This document shows, one piece after another, positions 23,653 to 31,316 of a DNA stretch of 34,139 nucleotides; position 1 is the first letter of the stretch, and every line of letters begins with the position of its first letter. The DNA comes from Bog-1181 sp964565765 (lineage in GTDB: Bacteria; Oederibacteriota; PGYV01; Palsa-1178). Below the pieces are notes generated by a model, which was not told the DNA's origin, ran no database searches, and worked only from the letters and a program-made list of their open reading frames with translations. The position numbers were made by a program, and so were the translations under genes. The DNA is taken from positions 1 to 34,139 of the forward strand of contig CAZMGF010000024.1 in NCBI GenBank assembly GCA_964565765.1, in the 5' to 3' direction.

Positions 23653-23681
23653 TTGATTTTAACGGCCAAAAATATTAGAAT
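23653..23681 (+). promoter_or_regulatory. Promoter of the 23718 gene
   Basis: TTGATT (23653-23658), 17-nt spacer, TAGAAT (23676-23681), 36 nt before the ATG. Confidence 0.5.
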
Positions 23682-23717
23682 TACACCATTGGAAAATACA
23701 ATATATAAGGAGGCAAT

Positions 23718-24224
23718 ATGAAAAAAGGTGCTGTAATTGTTTTATTGTTATTGGCTGTTTTTAGCGCCGGAGTTTTTGCGGCAAGCATTGCGGGCCACAA
23801 CCTGACTTCGGATGGCAACTACCTCGGCGACAGGGGGCTTGGTATTGGTATTCAGTTGGGAGACAACACGGCCCTTGTTTTAAAGGACTGGGTAAGCAGG
23901 GACAATGCGCTGCAGTATGACCTGGGATTTAATGTTTATGGAAAGTATCTCGGGCTGGGAGTGGCATATCTGATACATAATTTTGATATCATAAAGGTGG
24001 AAGACAATAAATTTCCGCTTTATTTCGGGATAAAGGGATTTGCCGCGCTGTCCGGCAATTCGTTATACGCCGGAGTGGAAGTGCCGCTCGGCATTGACTG
24101 GATATTTAAAAGGGCTCCCATTGATATATTCCTTGAAGTTGACCCGGGGCTGCAGGTCATCGGGCCAAACGGGATGGTTATGGCGTGGGGAGACGGGCTG
24201 GGTATAAGATACTGGTTTAACTGA
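23718..24224 (+). CDS. Small secreted beta-barrel-like protein
   Basis: 168 aa, with AAGGAGG before the ATG. The signal peptide covers residues 1-21, with cleavage near VFAAS. The mature part has repeated short strands with Gly turns (YLGDRGLGIGIQLG, LGFNVYGKYLGLGVAYLIH) and ends GIRYWFN, consistent with an eight-strand outer-membrane barrel. I do not recognise a family. It is monocistronic, with a promoter at 23653 and a strong bidirectional terminator at 24243. Its start is supported by the close ribosome site and the signal peptide beginning directly at the Met. Confidence 0.75.
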   Translation: MKKGAVIVLLLLAVFSAGVFAASIAGHNLTSDGNYLGDRGLGIGIQLGDNTALVLKDWVSRDNALQYDLGFNVYGKYLGLGVAYLIHNFDIIKVEDNKFPLYFGIKGFAALSGNSLYAGVEVPLGIDWIFKRAPIDIFLEVDPGLQVIGPNGMVMAWGDGLGIRYWFN

Positions 24225-24242
24225 TATAACCTTACAGCAATC

Positions 24243-24275
24243 AAAAGGCCGGGCTAAAAGCCCGGCCTTTTTTTT
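24243..24275. terminator. Strong bidirectional terminator
   Basis: A 12-bp stem (24243-24254 with 24260-24271), 5-nt loop, A run on the left and T run to 24275. It separates the convergent genes ending at 24224 and 24277. Confidence 0.92.
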
Positions 24276-24276
24276 A

Positions 24277-25419
24277 TTACCACAGTTTATCCGCGCCTGA
24301 TTTTAAAAGCTTTCGCAGTTTAAAAAGAGGCTTTATGTGCGCGAGGACGGCGGGGTATTTGAAGGCAAGTTTTATAAATTTAAAAAAATCCTTGTGCCTG
24401 TTGTCCTTTGAATCAAAATACTCCCCCAGAAAAAAAAGAACTTCCTGCGGCAGGGTAAAACAGCGCGAGGCCAGGTATTTAAGGTCAGGCGAGGCAAAGG
24501 GCTGCTTTTTAATAACTTTTTCATAAACCCCGGGTGAATTTGTTTTGCCCAGGTTTACCTCACCAAAAATGCAGTAGGCGCATATTTTTCCCGAGAGAAG
24601 GGCCGAATATATGCCCGCAAGGGTCACGGGATTTGTCAGCCCCGCAGCATCGCCCACAAGAAAAACATTTTTATTAAATATTTTATCTTTTATACCGCCC
24701 GAAGGTATTTTGCCGCGGCAGAAACCGATATGTCCAGACTCTTCCAAACCAAGATGTTTTTGGATAAATCCCCTTAAAAGCTCTTTGTCGGCGATGCAGC
24801 CTCCTGCATTAATCTCTTTTGATTTGTCGAAGATCCACAGGTAATGGCTTGAAACAGGGTCGTAAAAAAAATCAATATAATTTCCCGAATCATATTTATA
24901 GGCGGGTTTTGACAGCTTATACTGTGTCGCTTCGACCAGGCTCCTTCTGTTGTTAAAAAAGAGGGTGTCAATGACGGATTCCGGGCCGTCGGCGCCCACA
25001 AGGTATTTGCATGTGAAATTTCCGTTGTCCGTGGAAACCTCAAAACCATTATCATTCCTTTTTGCCGATAAAACCCTGTGCTTTAAAAAAGGTTTTGCCC
25101 CTTTTTCAACGGCAAGGCCGAAAATATATTTGTCAAATTTTTCCCTGTTTATAAGGCAGCCCGGGGAGTTAATCGTCATATATTTGCCGTTGGGAAAAAA
25201 TATCCTGAAGCCGGAGACTTTTTTGTCTATATATGAGCCGTGGAAAATACCCGCCGCTTTCAATGACGCCTCGCTCACGGCCTCGCCGCAGCAGACAGGA
25301 AAGCCGGGTGATTTGCGCCTTTCAATAATTGCGCAGGAAATGGAGTTTTTTGCCAGTGTGTGGGCGCAAATTGAACCCGCAGGACCCGCTCCGACAATGA
25401 TTACATCGAAATAAGACAT
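24277..25419 (-). CDS. Geranylgeranyl-reductase-family FAD oxidoreductase
   Basis: 380 aa, with AGGAGAC before the ATG. The Rossmann motif VGAGPAGSICAHTLA begins at about residue 10, followed by an acidic-ended strand IIERR and the PVCCGEAVS segment characteristic of geranylgeranyl/digeranylgeranylglycerophospholipid reductases. The second FAD motif, FLVGDAAGLTNPVTLAGIYSAL, is complete. The family saturates isoprenoid double bonds, for example on quinone, chlorophyll or lipid side chains; the substrate here is unknown. The Cys pair in PVCCGE may be redox-active. It is transcribed alone and divergent from the glycoside hydrolase gene. Confidence 0.85.
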   Translation of the reverse strand: MSYFDVIIVGAGPAGSICAHTLAKNSISCAIIERRKSPGFPVCCGEAVSEASLKAAGIFHGSYIDKKVSGFRIFFPNGKYMTINSPGCLINREKFDKYIFGLAVEKGAKPFLKHRVLSAKRNDNGFEVSTDNGNFTCKYLVGADGPESVIDTLFFNNRRSLVEATQYKLSKPAYKYDSGNYIDFFYDPVSSHYLWIFDKSKEINAGGCIADKELLRGFIQKHLGLEESGHIGFCRGKIPSGGIKDKIFNKNVFLVGDAAGLTNPVTLAGIYSALLSGKICAYCIFGEVNLGKTNSPGVYEKVIKKQPFASPDLKYLASRCFTLPQEVLFFLGEYFDSKDNRHKDFFKFIKLAFKYPAVLAHIKPLFKLRKLLKSGADKLW

Positions 25420-25452
25420 ATTTAAGTCTCCTTAAATTTACAAATAAATTCC

Positions 25453-25480
25453 TTGAAATAATGCTTAACTGGCATATAAT
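25453..25480 (+). promoter_or_regulatory. Promoter of the glycoside hydrolase gene
   Basis: TTGAAA (25453-25458), 16-nt spacer, TATAAT (25475-25480). A small palindrome GTTC-GCGGG-GAAC (25512-25524) lies in the 61-nt leader. No good ribosome site precedes ATG 25542. Confidence 0.6.
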
Positions 25481-25541
25481 ATCACATGTCACGCCAAAAA
25501 ACCACGCCGCTGTTCGCGGGGAACGGGGACATATTTAAGCG

Positions 25542-27749
25542 ATGGAAAAGTTAACCGCAATTGCTGTTTTTTCGTTTATATTCCTCTTCTTGAACTTTAA
25601 CATATTCGGCCAGGCGGTTAATGTCGATATGACTCAAAACACACGGACAGTTGAACTGCACGGGCTCATAGAAGCTTCAATTGCCTCTGATTTCGGCGCG
25701 GTTAATCCCTATAATTACTCGTCGATTGTATGCCAGGCTTTTGTTACTTCACCGGACAAAAGAAATTACATTATCGACGGGTATTACGGAAAAGATTACG
25801 ATTATTCATACGAAACCGGGGTATATACAGAAAAGCCGGGCAGCTTCAGGGTAAGGATTTCGCCGTGGAAAACAGGAAAGTGGGCATTTTATATTACGGT
25901 TGTGAAAAACGGCGCTGAAGTTTACAGGTCGGCCAAAAGCGGGTTTGTTGTCAAAGGAGCAAGTAAGTCCGAAGGCTTTATAAAAGTCTCTAAAAACGAC
26001 CCGCTCTTCCTTGCGTTTTCGTCGGGCACCCCATTTTTCGGAATTGGAATGGACGCGGCCTGGCCGGCTGATAAAGGGCTCAATGATTTTAAGGACTGGT
26101 TTGAAAAACTTCACGCCGCGGGCGCTAACATGGCAAGGGTCTGGATGGCGCCGTGGTCGCTGGGCATAGAATGGGACGGGCAGGTCGGAGATTACGGAAA
26201 CAGGCAGAAACAGGCCTTTATGACGGACAAACTTTTTGAACTGGCAAAAGCAAATGATATTTACATAATGCTCACACTCGTAGCCCACGGCGAATATTCT
26301 TCCAGGACAAACCCCGAATGGGACAAGAACCCTTACAATACAAAAAATGACGGCATACTTGACAAGCCCGAGGATTTTTTTACAAGCGCCGCGGCAAGGG
26401 CCGCATTTAAGAACAGGCTGCGTTACATAATGGCGCGGTGGGGCTTTTCAGGCAACCTGCTGGCGTGGGAGCTTTTTAACGAGGTTGACCTTACGGACAA
26501 TTACGACACATCAGCGGTCACCGCATGGCACTCTGAAATGCTCGACTTTTTGAAATCGAGGGATATTTACAAACACCTGCTCACCACATCCTTTTCCAGG
26601 CCGGACATGGACCCTGCGGTATGGAACTTAAGCCGGCTTGATATTGTCCAGACGCATATTTATAACATGCGCGACGAGGCGCCGCAGGTTTATGAGGCCT
26701 CAAGGGCAAAGATAGAAAATTACGCGAGGCCCCATATAATGGGGGAATTCGGCATGGATACCGACGGAGATTTCGCGAAAAATAACGCGGATACCGGTGG
26801 CATCGGACTTCACAACTGTTTATGGTCCGGGGCAATGTCCCTTTCCTGCGCGGCGCCCATGTCGTGGTACTGGAAGGATTACATAGACCGCTATAACCTC
26901 TATAATGAATTTGCTTCACTGCAAAAATTTATTTCCGGAATCAACTGGCCGCAGGAAGGGTTTATTGACCTGCAGAACCGCCAGCTTTTCTTAAAAAAGG
27001 TGCCGGATGGCCTAAAGGGCGGGGATGTCAGCATCTTCCCGGTGGAGGCGTGGGAAAAGGCGCGCAAAGAAGAATTCATGGTAAAATCCGACGGAACAGT
27101 GACAGACAAGAATGATTTTATTGCCTTCCTTTACGGAAAGTCACATCCTGAATTAAAGACCGTACCAATAATAAGTTTTAAGAATGAAATGCCCGTCCAG
27201 ATGATAATAAAGGTTAACAAGGTTTCCCAGGATAATATATTAAGCGTGAGCGTCAACAACATAGCGGCTTTTTCAGTTACAGTAAGCGCTTCGGCAGAGC
27301 CTTCCAAAAAGTACATCGAGCAGTATAAGGTATGGCAGGCGGACATGTCCGCGGAATATACCATAAACATACCGCCAGGCGACAATGATGTCGCCATTGA
27401 AAATAAGGGGGATGACTGGATAAGGATTGATTCAATCAAAATAAGCGGATTTTTGAACCCGGCGGTTGCCCCTGTTTTTGCCGCAGGAATGCAGTCAAAA
27501 GACATGGCCCTTTTGTGGATAAAGAACGGGAATTACAACTACTACAACCGTTCACCCAGGGCAGTGCCGGAATCCTATATTGACATTACAGGCATGAATC
27601 CGGGAAGGTATGTAATAGAGTATTACGATACGCACGCGGCCACAGTGACGGCAAAGGCGGATTATATAGTTGATGATGACACCTTGAGGGTGGAAGTTCC
27701 GGAACTGGAGAAGGATATGGCGATAAGGGTGGATAAATTTAAAAAATAG
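25542..27749 (+). CDS. Secreted glycoside hydrolase, DUF5060 plus GH5-like barrel
   Basis: 735 aa. A signal segment (about residues 5-24) is followed by a DUF5060 beta-sandwich (about 28-140: VNVDMTQNTRTVELHGLIEAS, PGSFRVRISPWKTGKWAFYITV), then a GH5/clan-A type TIM barrel. The likely acid/base is Glu314 (WELFNEVD) and the nucleophile Glu402 (MGEFGMD). A C-terminal beta-rich region includes an Ig/CBM-like domain (about 545-645). Such proteins act outside the cytoplasm on beta-mannan, glucan or related polysaccharides; the exact linkage is unknown. The CBM-like sensor cassette at 28558-30691 lies nearby. The methyltransferase gene follows after 10 nt and is probably co-transcribed. Confidence 0.8.
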   Translation: MEKLTAIAVFSFIFLFLNFNIFGQAVNVDMTQNTRTVELHGLIEASIASDFGAVNPYNYSSIVCQAFVTSPDKRNYIIDGYYGKDYDYSYETGVYTEKPGSFRVRISPWKTGKWAFYITVVKNGAEVYRSAKSGFVVKGASKSEGFIKVSKNDPLFLAFSSGTPFFGIGMDAAWPADKGLNDFKDWFEKLHAAGANMARVWMAPWSLGIEWDGQVGDYGNRQKQAFMTDKLFELAKANDIYIMLTLVAHGEYSSRTNPEWDKNPYNTKNDGILDKPEDFFTSAAARAAFKNRLRYIMARWGFSGNLLAWELFNEVDLTDNYDTSAVTAWHSEMLDFLKSRDIYKHLLTTSFSRPDMDPAVWNLSRLDIVQTHIYNMRDEAPQVYEASRAKIENYARPHIMGEFGMDTDGDFAKNNADTGGIGLHNCLWSGAMSLSCAAPMSWYWKDYIDRYNLYNEFASLQKFISGINWPQEGFIDLQNRQLFLKKVPDGLKGGDVSIFPVEAWEKARKEEFMVKSDGTVTDKNDFIAFLYGKSHPELKTVPIISFKNEMPVQMIIKVNKVSQDNILSVSVNNIAAFSVTVSASAEPSKKYIEQYKVWQADMSAEYTINIPPGDNDVAIENKGDDWIRIDSIKISGFLNPAVAPVFAAGMQSKDMALLWIKNGNYNYYNRSPRAVPESYIDITGMNPGRYVIEYYDTHAATVTAKADYIVDDDTLRVEVPELEKDMAIRVDKFKK

Positions 27750-27759
27750 GAGAAAAATT

Positions 27760-28497
27760 TTGAGGCATGAGATACTTGAACTGTTAAAGGATAAAAAGGC
27801 TTTAAAGGACAAAGGGTTGTTTATAATAGACACTGAAAAGATACTGGGCGAGGCTGTTGCCGCAGGCTTTGAAATTGCGCATCTTTTATATACCGAGCAG
27901 GCGCTGCCCATAGTCGACAAATATATGGATAAGCTTAAAGACGGTATTTATGAGACCACAAAGGCGAGTTTTGTGGACAGGTTTGCCAATGTCAAAACGC
28001 ATCAGGGGTTTATCGCCGTTGCGCGCAGCGTCAACAGGGAAATAGTAAAATTTTCCGGTGTGAACGCCATGGTCCTTCTGGACACGATTCAGGACCCGGC
28101 CAATGTCGGCGCGGTCATAAGGAGCGGAGCGGCTTTCGGCTTTAAGGATTTTCTGCTAAGGGACAGCGCCAATATATACGGTGACAAGGCCATCCGCTCG
28201 TCAGCCGGCGCTGTATTCAGGGTGAATTACAGGAATGTAGAACTAAAGGATCTCGAAGGGCTGCGCACAGATTTTACTTTCGTGGCGGCAGATGTAAAAA
28301 ACGGCATTGATTTAAGGCGCGCCAAAACCGCCATAAAAGGAAAATATATAATAACCCTGGGCAGCGAGGGGCAGGGGATATCAGAAGAGGTAAAAAAACT
28401 CTGCGACCTGAAGATAAACATAAATTATCCCGGCACAGTCGAGTCGCTCAACGTGGCGGCGGCGGCGGCGATAATATTTTACGGCCTTACGGCATAG
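27760..28497 (+). CDS. SpoU/TrmH-family RNA 2'-O-methyltransferase
   Basis: 245 aa, TTG start at 27760 with AGGAGA at 27748-27753; no other start fits the ribosome site. The three SPOUT motifs are present: NVGAVIRSGAAFGF, ITLGSEGQGIS, and the C-terminal YPGTVESLNVAAAAAIIFY that binds SAM in the knotted fold. The N-terminal ~90 residues match the substrate-binding domain of RlmB/TsnR-like enzymes. It methylates ribose 2'-OH in rRNA or tRNA; the exact site is not predictable. The terminator at 28511 ends the unit. Confidence 0.9.
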   Translation: MRHEILELLKDKKALKDKGLFIIDTEKILGEAVAAGFEIAHLLYTEQALPIVDKYMDKLKDGIYETTKASFVDRFANVKTHQGFIAVARSVNREIVKFSGVNAMVLLDTIQDPANVGAVIRSGAAFGFKDFLLRDSANIYGDKAIRSSAGAVFRVNYRNVELKDLEGLRTDFTFVAADVKNGIDLRRAKTAIKGKYIITLGSEGQGISEEVKKLCDLKININYPGTVESLNVAAAAAIIFYGLTA

Positions 28498-28510
28498 GAA
28501 AAAATTAAAT

Positions 28511-28543
28511 AAAAAAAGCCCCCTATTAAAGGGGGCTTTTTTT
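28511..28543. terminator. Bidirectional terminator between methyltransferase and minus-strand cassette
   Basis: A 13-bp stem (28511-28523 with 28531-28543), A run left, T run right, 7-nt loop. It serves both convergent units. Confidence 0.9.
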
Positions 28544-28557
28544 ATTGCTGCCAAATC

Positions 28558-29196
28558 TTATTCGAATACTATATCCGATACCTCGACTTCAACCGTGTCG
28601 CCGTCCGGGCTTGTGAAATGGAAATTGATGTTGTGGGCATTTTTTAATACTTCATCAATTGGGAATGTCTTTTTTGCCCATTTCGGCTGTTTGAAGTCAT
28701 TTTTCAGGTCAAGCTTCACAGTCTGGCCGTCTTTGGAGAGCTTCATGTTCAATACCGTCTCATAATCGGCGTAATCTGTAAGGCTGACCGGCGTTGTACT
28801 GTCTTTTTTGCATTCGTTGGCTGAATATGGAATATTAAGCACCAGGCGCCCGCCTGAAATTGCGCCTTTGATCTTAAAGGAAATTGTGGAGTAGCCGGAA
28901 AGATCCACCGGAACCGCGCCTTTGCCCTGGTAGCATCCGCATTTTTCGCCGAGCGTTACGCCCATACCCACGAAATCCCATCCGAGCTTGTTGCCTGTCT
29001 TGCCCTTTATCTTGCCGGGTGAAAAGGTGACCTGTGAATTACCGCCGCTTGAAGAATCATCATAAGAGTACCACCATCCGCCGCCTGACGCCTGATTTTT
29101 GTCCGGGGTGTTGTCTACCACAAGCTTGCCGCCCGCGAAAGCCGCCGCGTACATTGCCATAACCATTGCCACTGCCAGAACAACCGCTTTTTTCAT
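28558..29196 (-). CDS. Secreted CBM-like protein, paralogue of the membrane sensor domain
   Basis: 212 aa, with AAGGAGG upstream. The signal peptide is residues 1-21 (cleavage near AFAGG). The mature part is one beta-sandwich of the CBM11/CIA30-like type: GGWWYSYDDSSSGG, KLGWDFVGMGVTL, LSGYSTISFKIKGAI, SLTDYADYE, QPKWAKK and a terminal VEVEVSDIVFE. Nearly every block has a counterpart in the outer domain of the preceding membrane protein, including a Cys pair. It is the last gene of the sigma-factor cassette, separated by 66 nt containing a hairpin. It may compete for, or present, the same ligand as the sensor. Carbohydrate binding is inferred from the fold only. Confidence 0.75.
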   Translation of the reverse strand: MKKAVVLAVAMVMAMYAAAFAGGKLVVDNTPDKNQASGGGWWYSYDDSSSGGNSQVTFSPGKIKGKTGNKLGWDFVGMGVTLGEKCGCYQGKGAVPVDLSGYSTISFKIKGAISGGRLVLNIPYSANECKKDSTTPVSLTDYADYETVLNMKLSKDGQTVKLDLKNDFKQPKWAKKTFPIDEVLKNAHNINFHFTSPDGDTVEVEVSDIVFE

Positions 29197-29235
29197 AAAT
29201 GCCGCCTCCTTTAAGGTGTTTTAAAAACTATTTTT

Positions 29236-29254
29236 AGTTTCCGGCCGGGAAACT
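29236..29254 (-). other. Intercistronic hairpin within the sigma cassette
   Basis: AGTTTCC (29236-29242) and GGAAACT (29248-29254), 5-nt GC loop. On the minus strand it is followed by an A-rich then T-rich stretch, so it may act as a partial terminator or an mRNA stabiliser between the membrane gene and its secreted paralogue. Confidence 0.5.
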
Positions 29255-29262
29255 GTCAAACC

Positions 29263-30063
29263 TTAATAAAATTCCAGTTTGTCTATCCAGATGTCAACGC
29301 TGTGGCCGCCGCCGTTGCGATAGTGCCACTTTATTATATTGGCGTCAGAGAGTACATCCTCGATTGAAACACGGTCGCCCTGCTTTGCCCACGACGGCTG
29401 GCTAAGGTCTTTTCTGAAATTAATTTTTACATCCTTCCACCGGGGAGTTATATAGCGCGTGATATCAGCCTCATAATCGGCGTAGCTGGTCAGGGACCTG
29501 CATATGCCCCGGCTCTTGTCAATTTCGCGCGATTCGTGGGGGAGCATGAAAAGCACCTGCCCGGCGGCAACCGTTCCCTTTATCTTGAATTTGATGCCCG
29601 TGAATTTTGTAAGGTCAATGCCGATACATTCGGGGCATGTTGAATGCGGGCTTAAGAAAGTTGTAACCCCGATATAATCATATCCGAGCTTTGTTCCGGC
29701 TGTGCCTGTTATTCTTATCGCGTAGCCTTTGCCGTTTGAGCCGGGGGAACTCTTTACAAAGCTGTTCTCGCCTTTTTTTGACGCCGGAGGCCATACGACC
29801 GAGGTGCCGCCCTGCCATTGGTCGTTATAAGTGCACCATACTCCGCCGAGCTCGTTTACGCCGCTGTTTGTTTCATTGTAATCTATCCTCATGTAAAGGG
29901 CGGCGGCCGCCATGGCGAAGGCCACCGCATAAACCGGAATCAGCTTTATAAAAATTGACGGTTTGACCCTTATCGATACGGCTTTTTTGAGCAGTGCCGA
30001 CCGTAAGCGAGACATATTTTTTTTAAGCTCCGGATCCCTGAATTCAACTTTTTTATTTTCCAT
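29263..30063 (-). CDS. Single-span membrane protein with CBM-like outer domain, putative anti-sigma factor
   Basis: 266 aa. The start at 30063 (ATG) follows GAGGCGG by 6 nt; a TTG at 30069 is less likely. An N-terminal basic cytoplasmic segment of ~38 residues (ENKKVEFRDPELKKNMSRLR) leads into one transmembrane helix (about 40-60), then an extracytoplasmic beta-sandwich of ~200 residues with KLGYDYIGV, TKFTGIKFKIKG, SLTSYADYEADI and QPSWAKQ. It overlaps the ECF sigma gene by 11 nt, the usual place for a cognate anti-sigma factor. No zinc anti-sigma (ASD) His-x3-Cys-x2-Cys motif is present, so the sigma-binding role is inference. Ligand sensing by the outer domain is suggested by its resemblance to carbohydrate-binding folds. 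Confidence 0.7.
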   Translation of the reverse strand: MENKKVEFRDPELKKNMSRLRSALLKKAVSIRVKPSIFIKLIPVYAVAFAMAAAALYMRIDYNETNSGVNELGGVWCTYNDQWQGGTSVVWPPASKKGENSFVKSSPGSNGKGYAIRITGTAGTKLGYDYIGVTTFLSPHSTCPECIGIDLTKFTGIKFKIKGTVAAGQVLFMLPHESREIDKSRGICRSLTSYADYEADITRYITPRWKDVKINFRKDLSQPSWAKQGDRVSIEDVLSDANIIKWHYRNGGGHSVDIWIDKLEFY

Positions 30064-30691
30064 TTTCAACCGCCTCGCCTTCTGTTATGCCTTCACTATA
30101 TATGATGCTCAAGCCCGTGTTTGGTTGCATGGCTAGCCTTAGCATTGAGAGCCCGCGTGAAATAAGGGATTTTATTGTGCCTTCCTTTTTGCCGAGCGCG
30201 AGGCTGATATCGGATATTTTCATTTCGTCGAAAAATCTCATTGAAAGAGCCTCCTGGTAAGCTGGAGGAAGCTTAACAAGTTCGGCGTGCACTAATTTAA
30301 AAAGGGAGTTTCTGTCTATTGACTTCTGGGCCTCTTCAAGCTCCGCGGCCAGGTCGCTTTTTGAGGGAGCCTCATATGAAGGGTCCTTTTCCATGAGTTC
30401 GTCAAGGGATGACGGCTCATATTTTTTTGACCTGAAATACATGTTAACCTCATTGGAGGCTATCCTATAAAGCCATGCGGAAAAGGAAGCACCGGACCAT
30501 TTAAACTGCCAGAGCTTGTTTAGGGTCTTGAAAAAGGCCTCGCTTGTTATGTCCCTTGCAGCCTCGGCATTGCCTGTGCGGTAAGCTGCGTATTTCAGTA
30601 TTTTTACGTGATAAAGGTCGAATATGGCGCCGAAGGCTTTTGGATCGCGCCTTGCCTCTTCCACCAGTTCCTTTTCGCTTTTTTTGTCCAC
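30053..30691 (-). CDS. ECF-type RNA polymerase sigma factor
   Basis: 212 aa from a GTG at 30691, which sits 5 nt after GGAGG; in-frame ATGs at 30703 and 30724 are alternatives. Region 2 spans FGAIFDLYHVKILKYAAYRTG to ASFSAWLYRIASNEVNMYFR, including the DITSEAFFKTL core-binding part. Region 4 is LVKLPPAYQEALSMRFFDEM with the helix-turn-helix ISDISLALGKKEGTIKSLISRGLSML. There is no region 1 or 3, as in ECF factors. A minus-strand TATAAT (30721-30716) lies just upstream. It is first in a three-gene unit with the membrane CBM-like protein and its secreted paralogue, so it probably answers to an extracytoplasmic ligand. Confidence 0.92.
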   Translation of the reverse strand: MDKKSEKELVEEARRDPKAFGAIFDLYHVKILKYAAYRTGNAEAARDITSEAFFKTLNKLWQFKWSGASFSAWLYRIASNEVNMYFRSKKYEPSSLDELMEKDPSYEAPSKSDLAAELEEAQKSIDRNSLFKLVHAELVKLPPAYQEALSMRFFDEMKISDISLALGKKEGTIKSLISRGLSMLRLAMQPNTGLSIIYSEGITEGEAVENGK

Positions 30692-30754
30692 TTGTTCCTC
30701 CATTAAAGTCCTTACATTATACAATGCTCGGGGGACAAAAAGGTTGCGAAAAAT

Positions 30755-30785
30755 GGAACATAATGCAGTGCTGCGTGCGTCTAAT
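30755..30785 (+). promoter_or_regulatory. Candidate ECF-type promoter
   Basis: GGAACA at 30755-30760 and GCGTCTAAT at 30777-30785 recall ECF -35 (GGAAC) and -10 (CGTC/TCTAA) elements. The spacing between AAC and CGTC is 18 nt, one or two longer than usual. It points towards the 59-aa gene at 30856 and lies beside the ECF sigma gene. Confidence 0.3.
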
Positions 30786-30855
30786 ATGCGGAAGAGGATG
30801 GAAGCAGCGCAGGCTGTTTAAAAGATATAACGGGTAAACTGGAAAGAAGGTTGGT

Positions 30856-31035
30856 ATGTTTACAATGGAAGAAAACAAGAGCAATGCGGAAAAAGAGAAT
30901 AAAATAGAGGGAATAATGCGCACATACAGTTTCGGCCGTAAAGCGGCTGAAAGGATATACGCCATGATAAAGGATACTGACATACTGGACTCAAATTTTC
31001 TTGATATAACCCCTGCTGATAAACGTAACATGTAA
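30856..31035 (+). CDS. Small protein of unknown function (59 aa)
   Basis: The frame begins MFTMEENKSNAEKENK and ends PADKRNM; it is 59 residues with many charged residues and no signal peptide or membrane segment. AGAAGG (30845-30850) precedes the ATG by 5 nt. The middle (RTYSFGRKAAERIYAMIKDT) is predicted to be an amphipathic helix. It lies divergent from the ECF sigma gene, downstream of an ECF-like promoter motif and of a plain TATAAC at 30826, so it could be a regulon member. No family is recognised, and a chance frame cannot be ruled out. Confidence 0.5.
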   Translation: MFTMEENKSNAEKENKIEGIMRTYSFGRKAAERIYAMIKDTDILDSNFLDITPADKRNM

Positions 31036-31141
31036 AAAAGCTTGTTGATTTATTATAATTTCCACTAAAAAACATCATTTTACTTTTTTTTATTTAACAT
31101 CCGCAGCGCGGCACACTTCCGAAATCTTATATCGTGGAGCT

Positions 31142-31170
31142 CAAAACAAAAACAATTTTACTTTGTTTTG
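31142..31170. repeat. AT-rich inverted repeat upstream of the 31317 gene
   Basis: CAAAACAAA (31142-31150) and TTTGTTTTG (31162-31170), perfect 9-nt arms, 11-nt centre, 15 nt before the -35 at 31185. It could be an operator for the encoded ribbon-helix-helix-like protein or simple sequence. The rest of 31036-31184 is AT-rich with no gene. Confidence 0.4.
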
Positions 31171-31184
31171 CCTAAAAACAAAAA

Positions 31185-31212
31185 TTGACAAAATATTTAT
31201 ACGGCCTATAAG
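31185..31212 (+). promoter_or_regulatory. Promoter of the 31317 gene
   Basis: TTGACA (31185-31190), 16-nt spacer, TATAAG (31207-31212). A second possible promoter is TTGATT (31235-31240), 16 nt, TAAAAT (31257-31262), so transcription may be in tandem. Confidence 0.65.
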
Positions 31213-31316
31213 AATACGAATGAGATAAAATTGATTGATTGTGTGTGTGGATGCGGTAAAATGTATATACAAGAAACAAAAAAGCAGTATAAACATTGAA
31301 CATTCGGAGGAGATTT

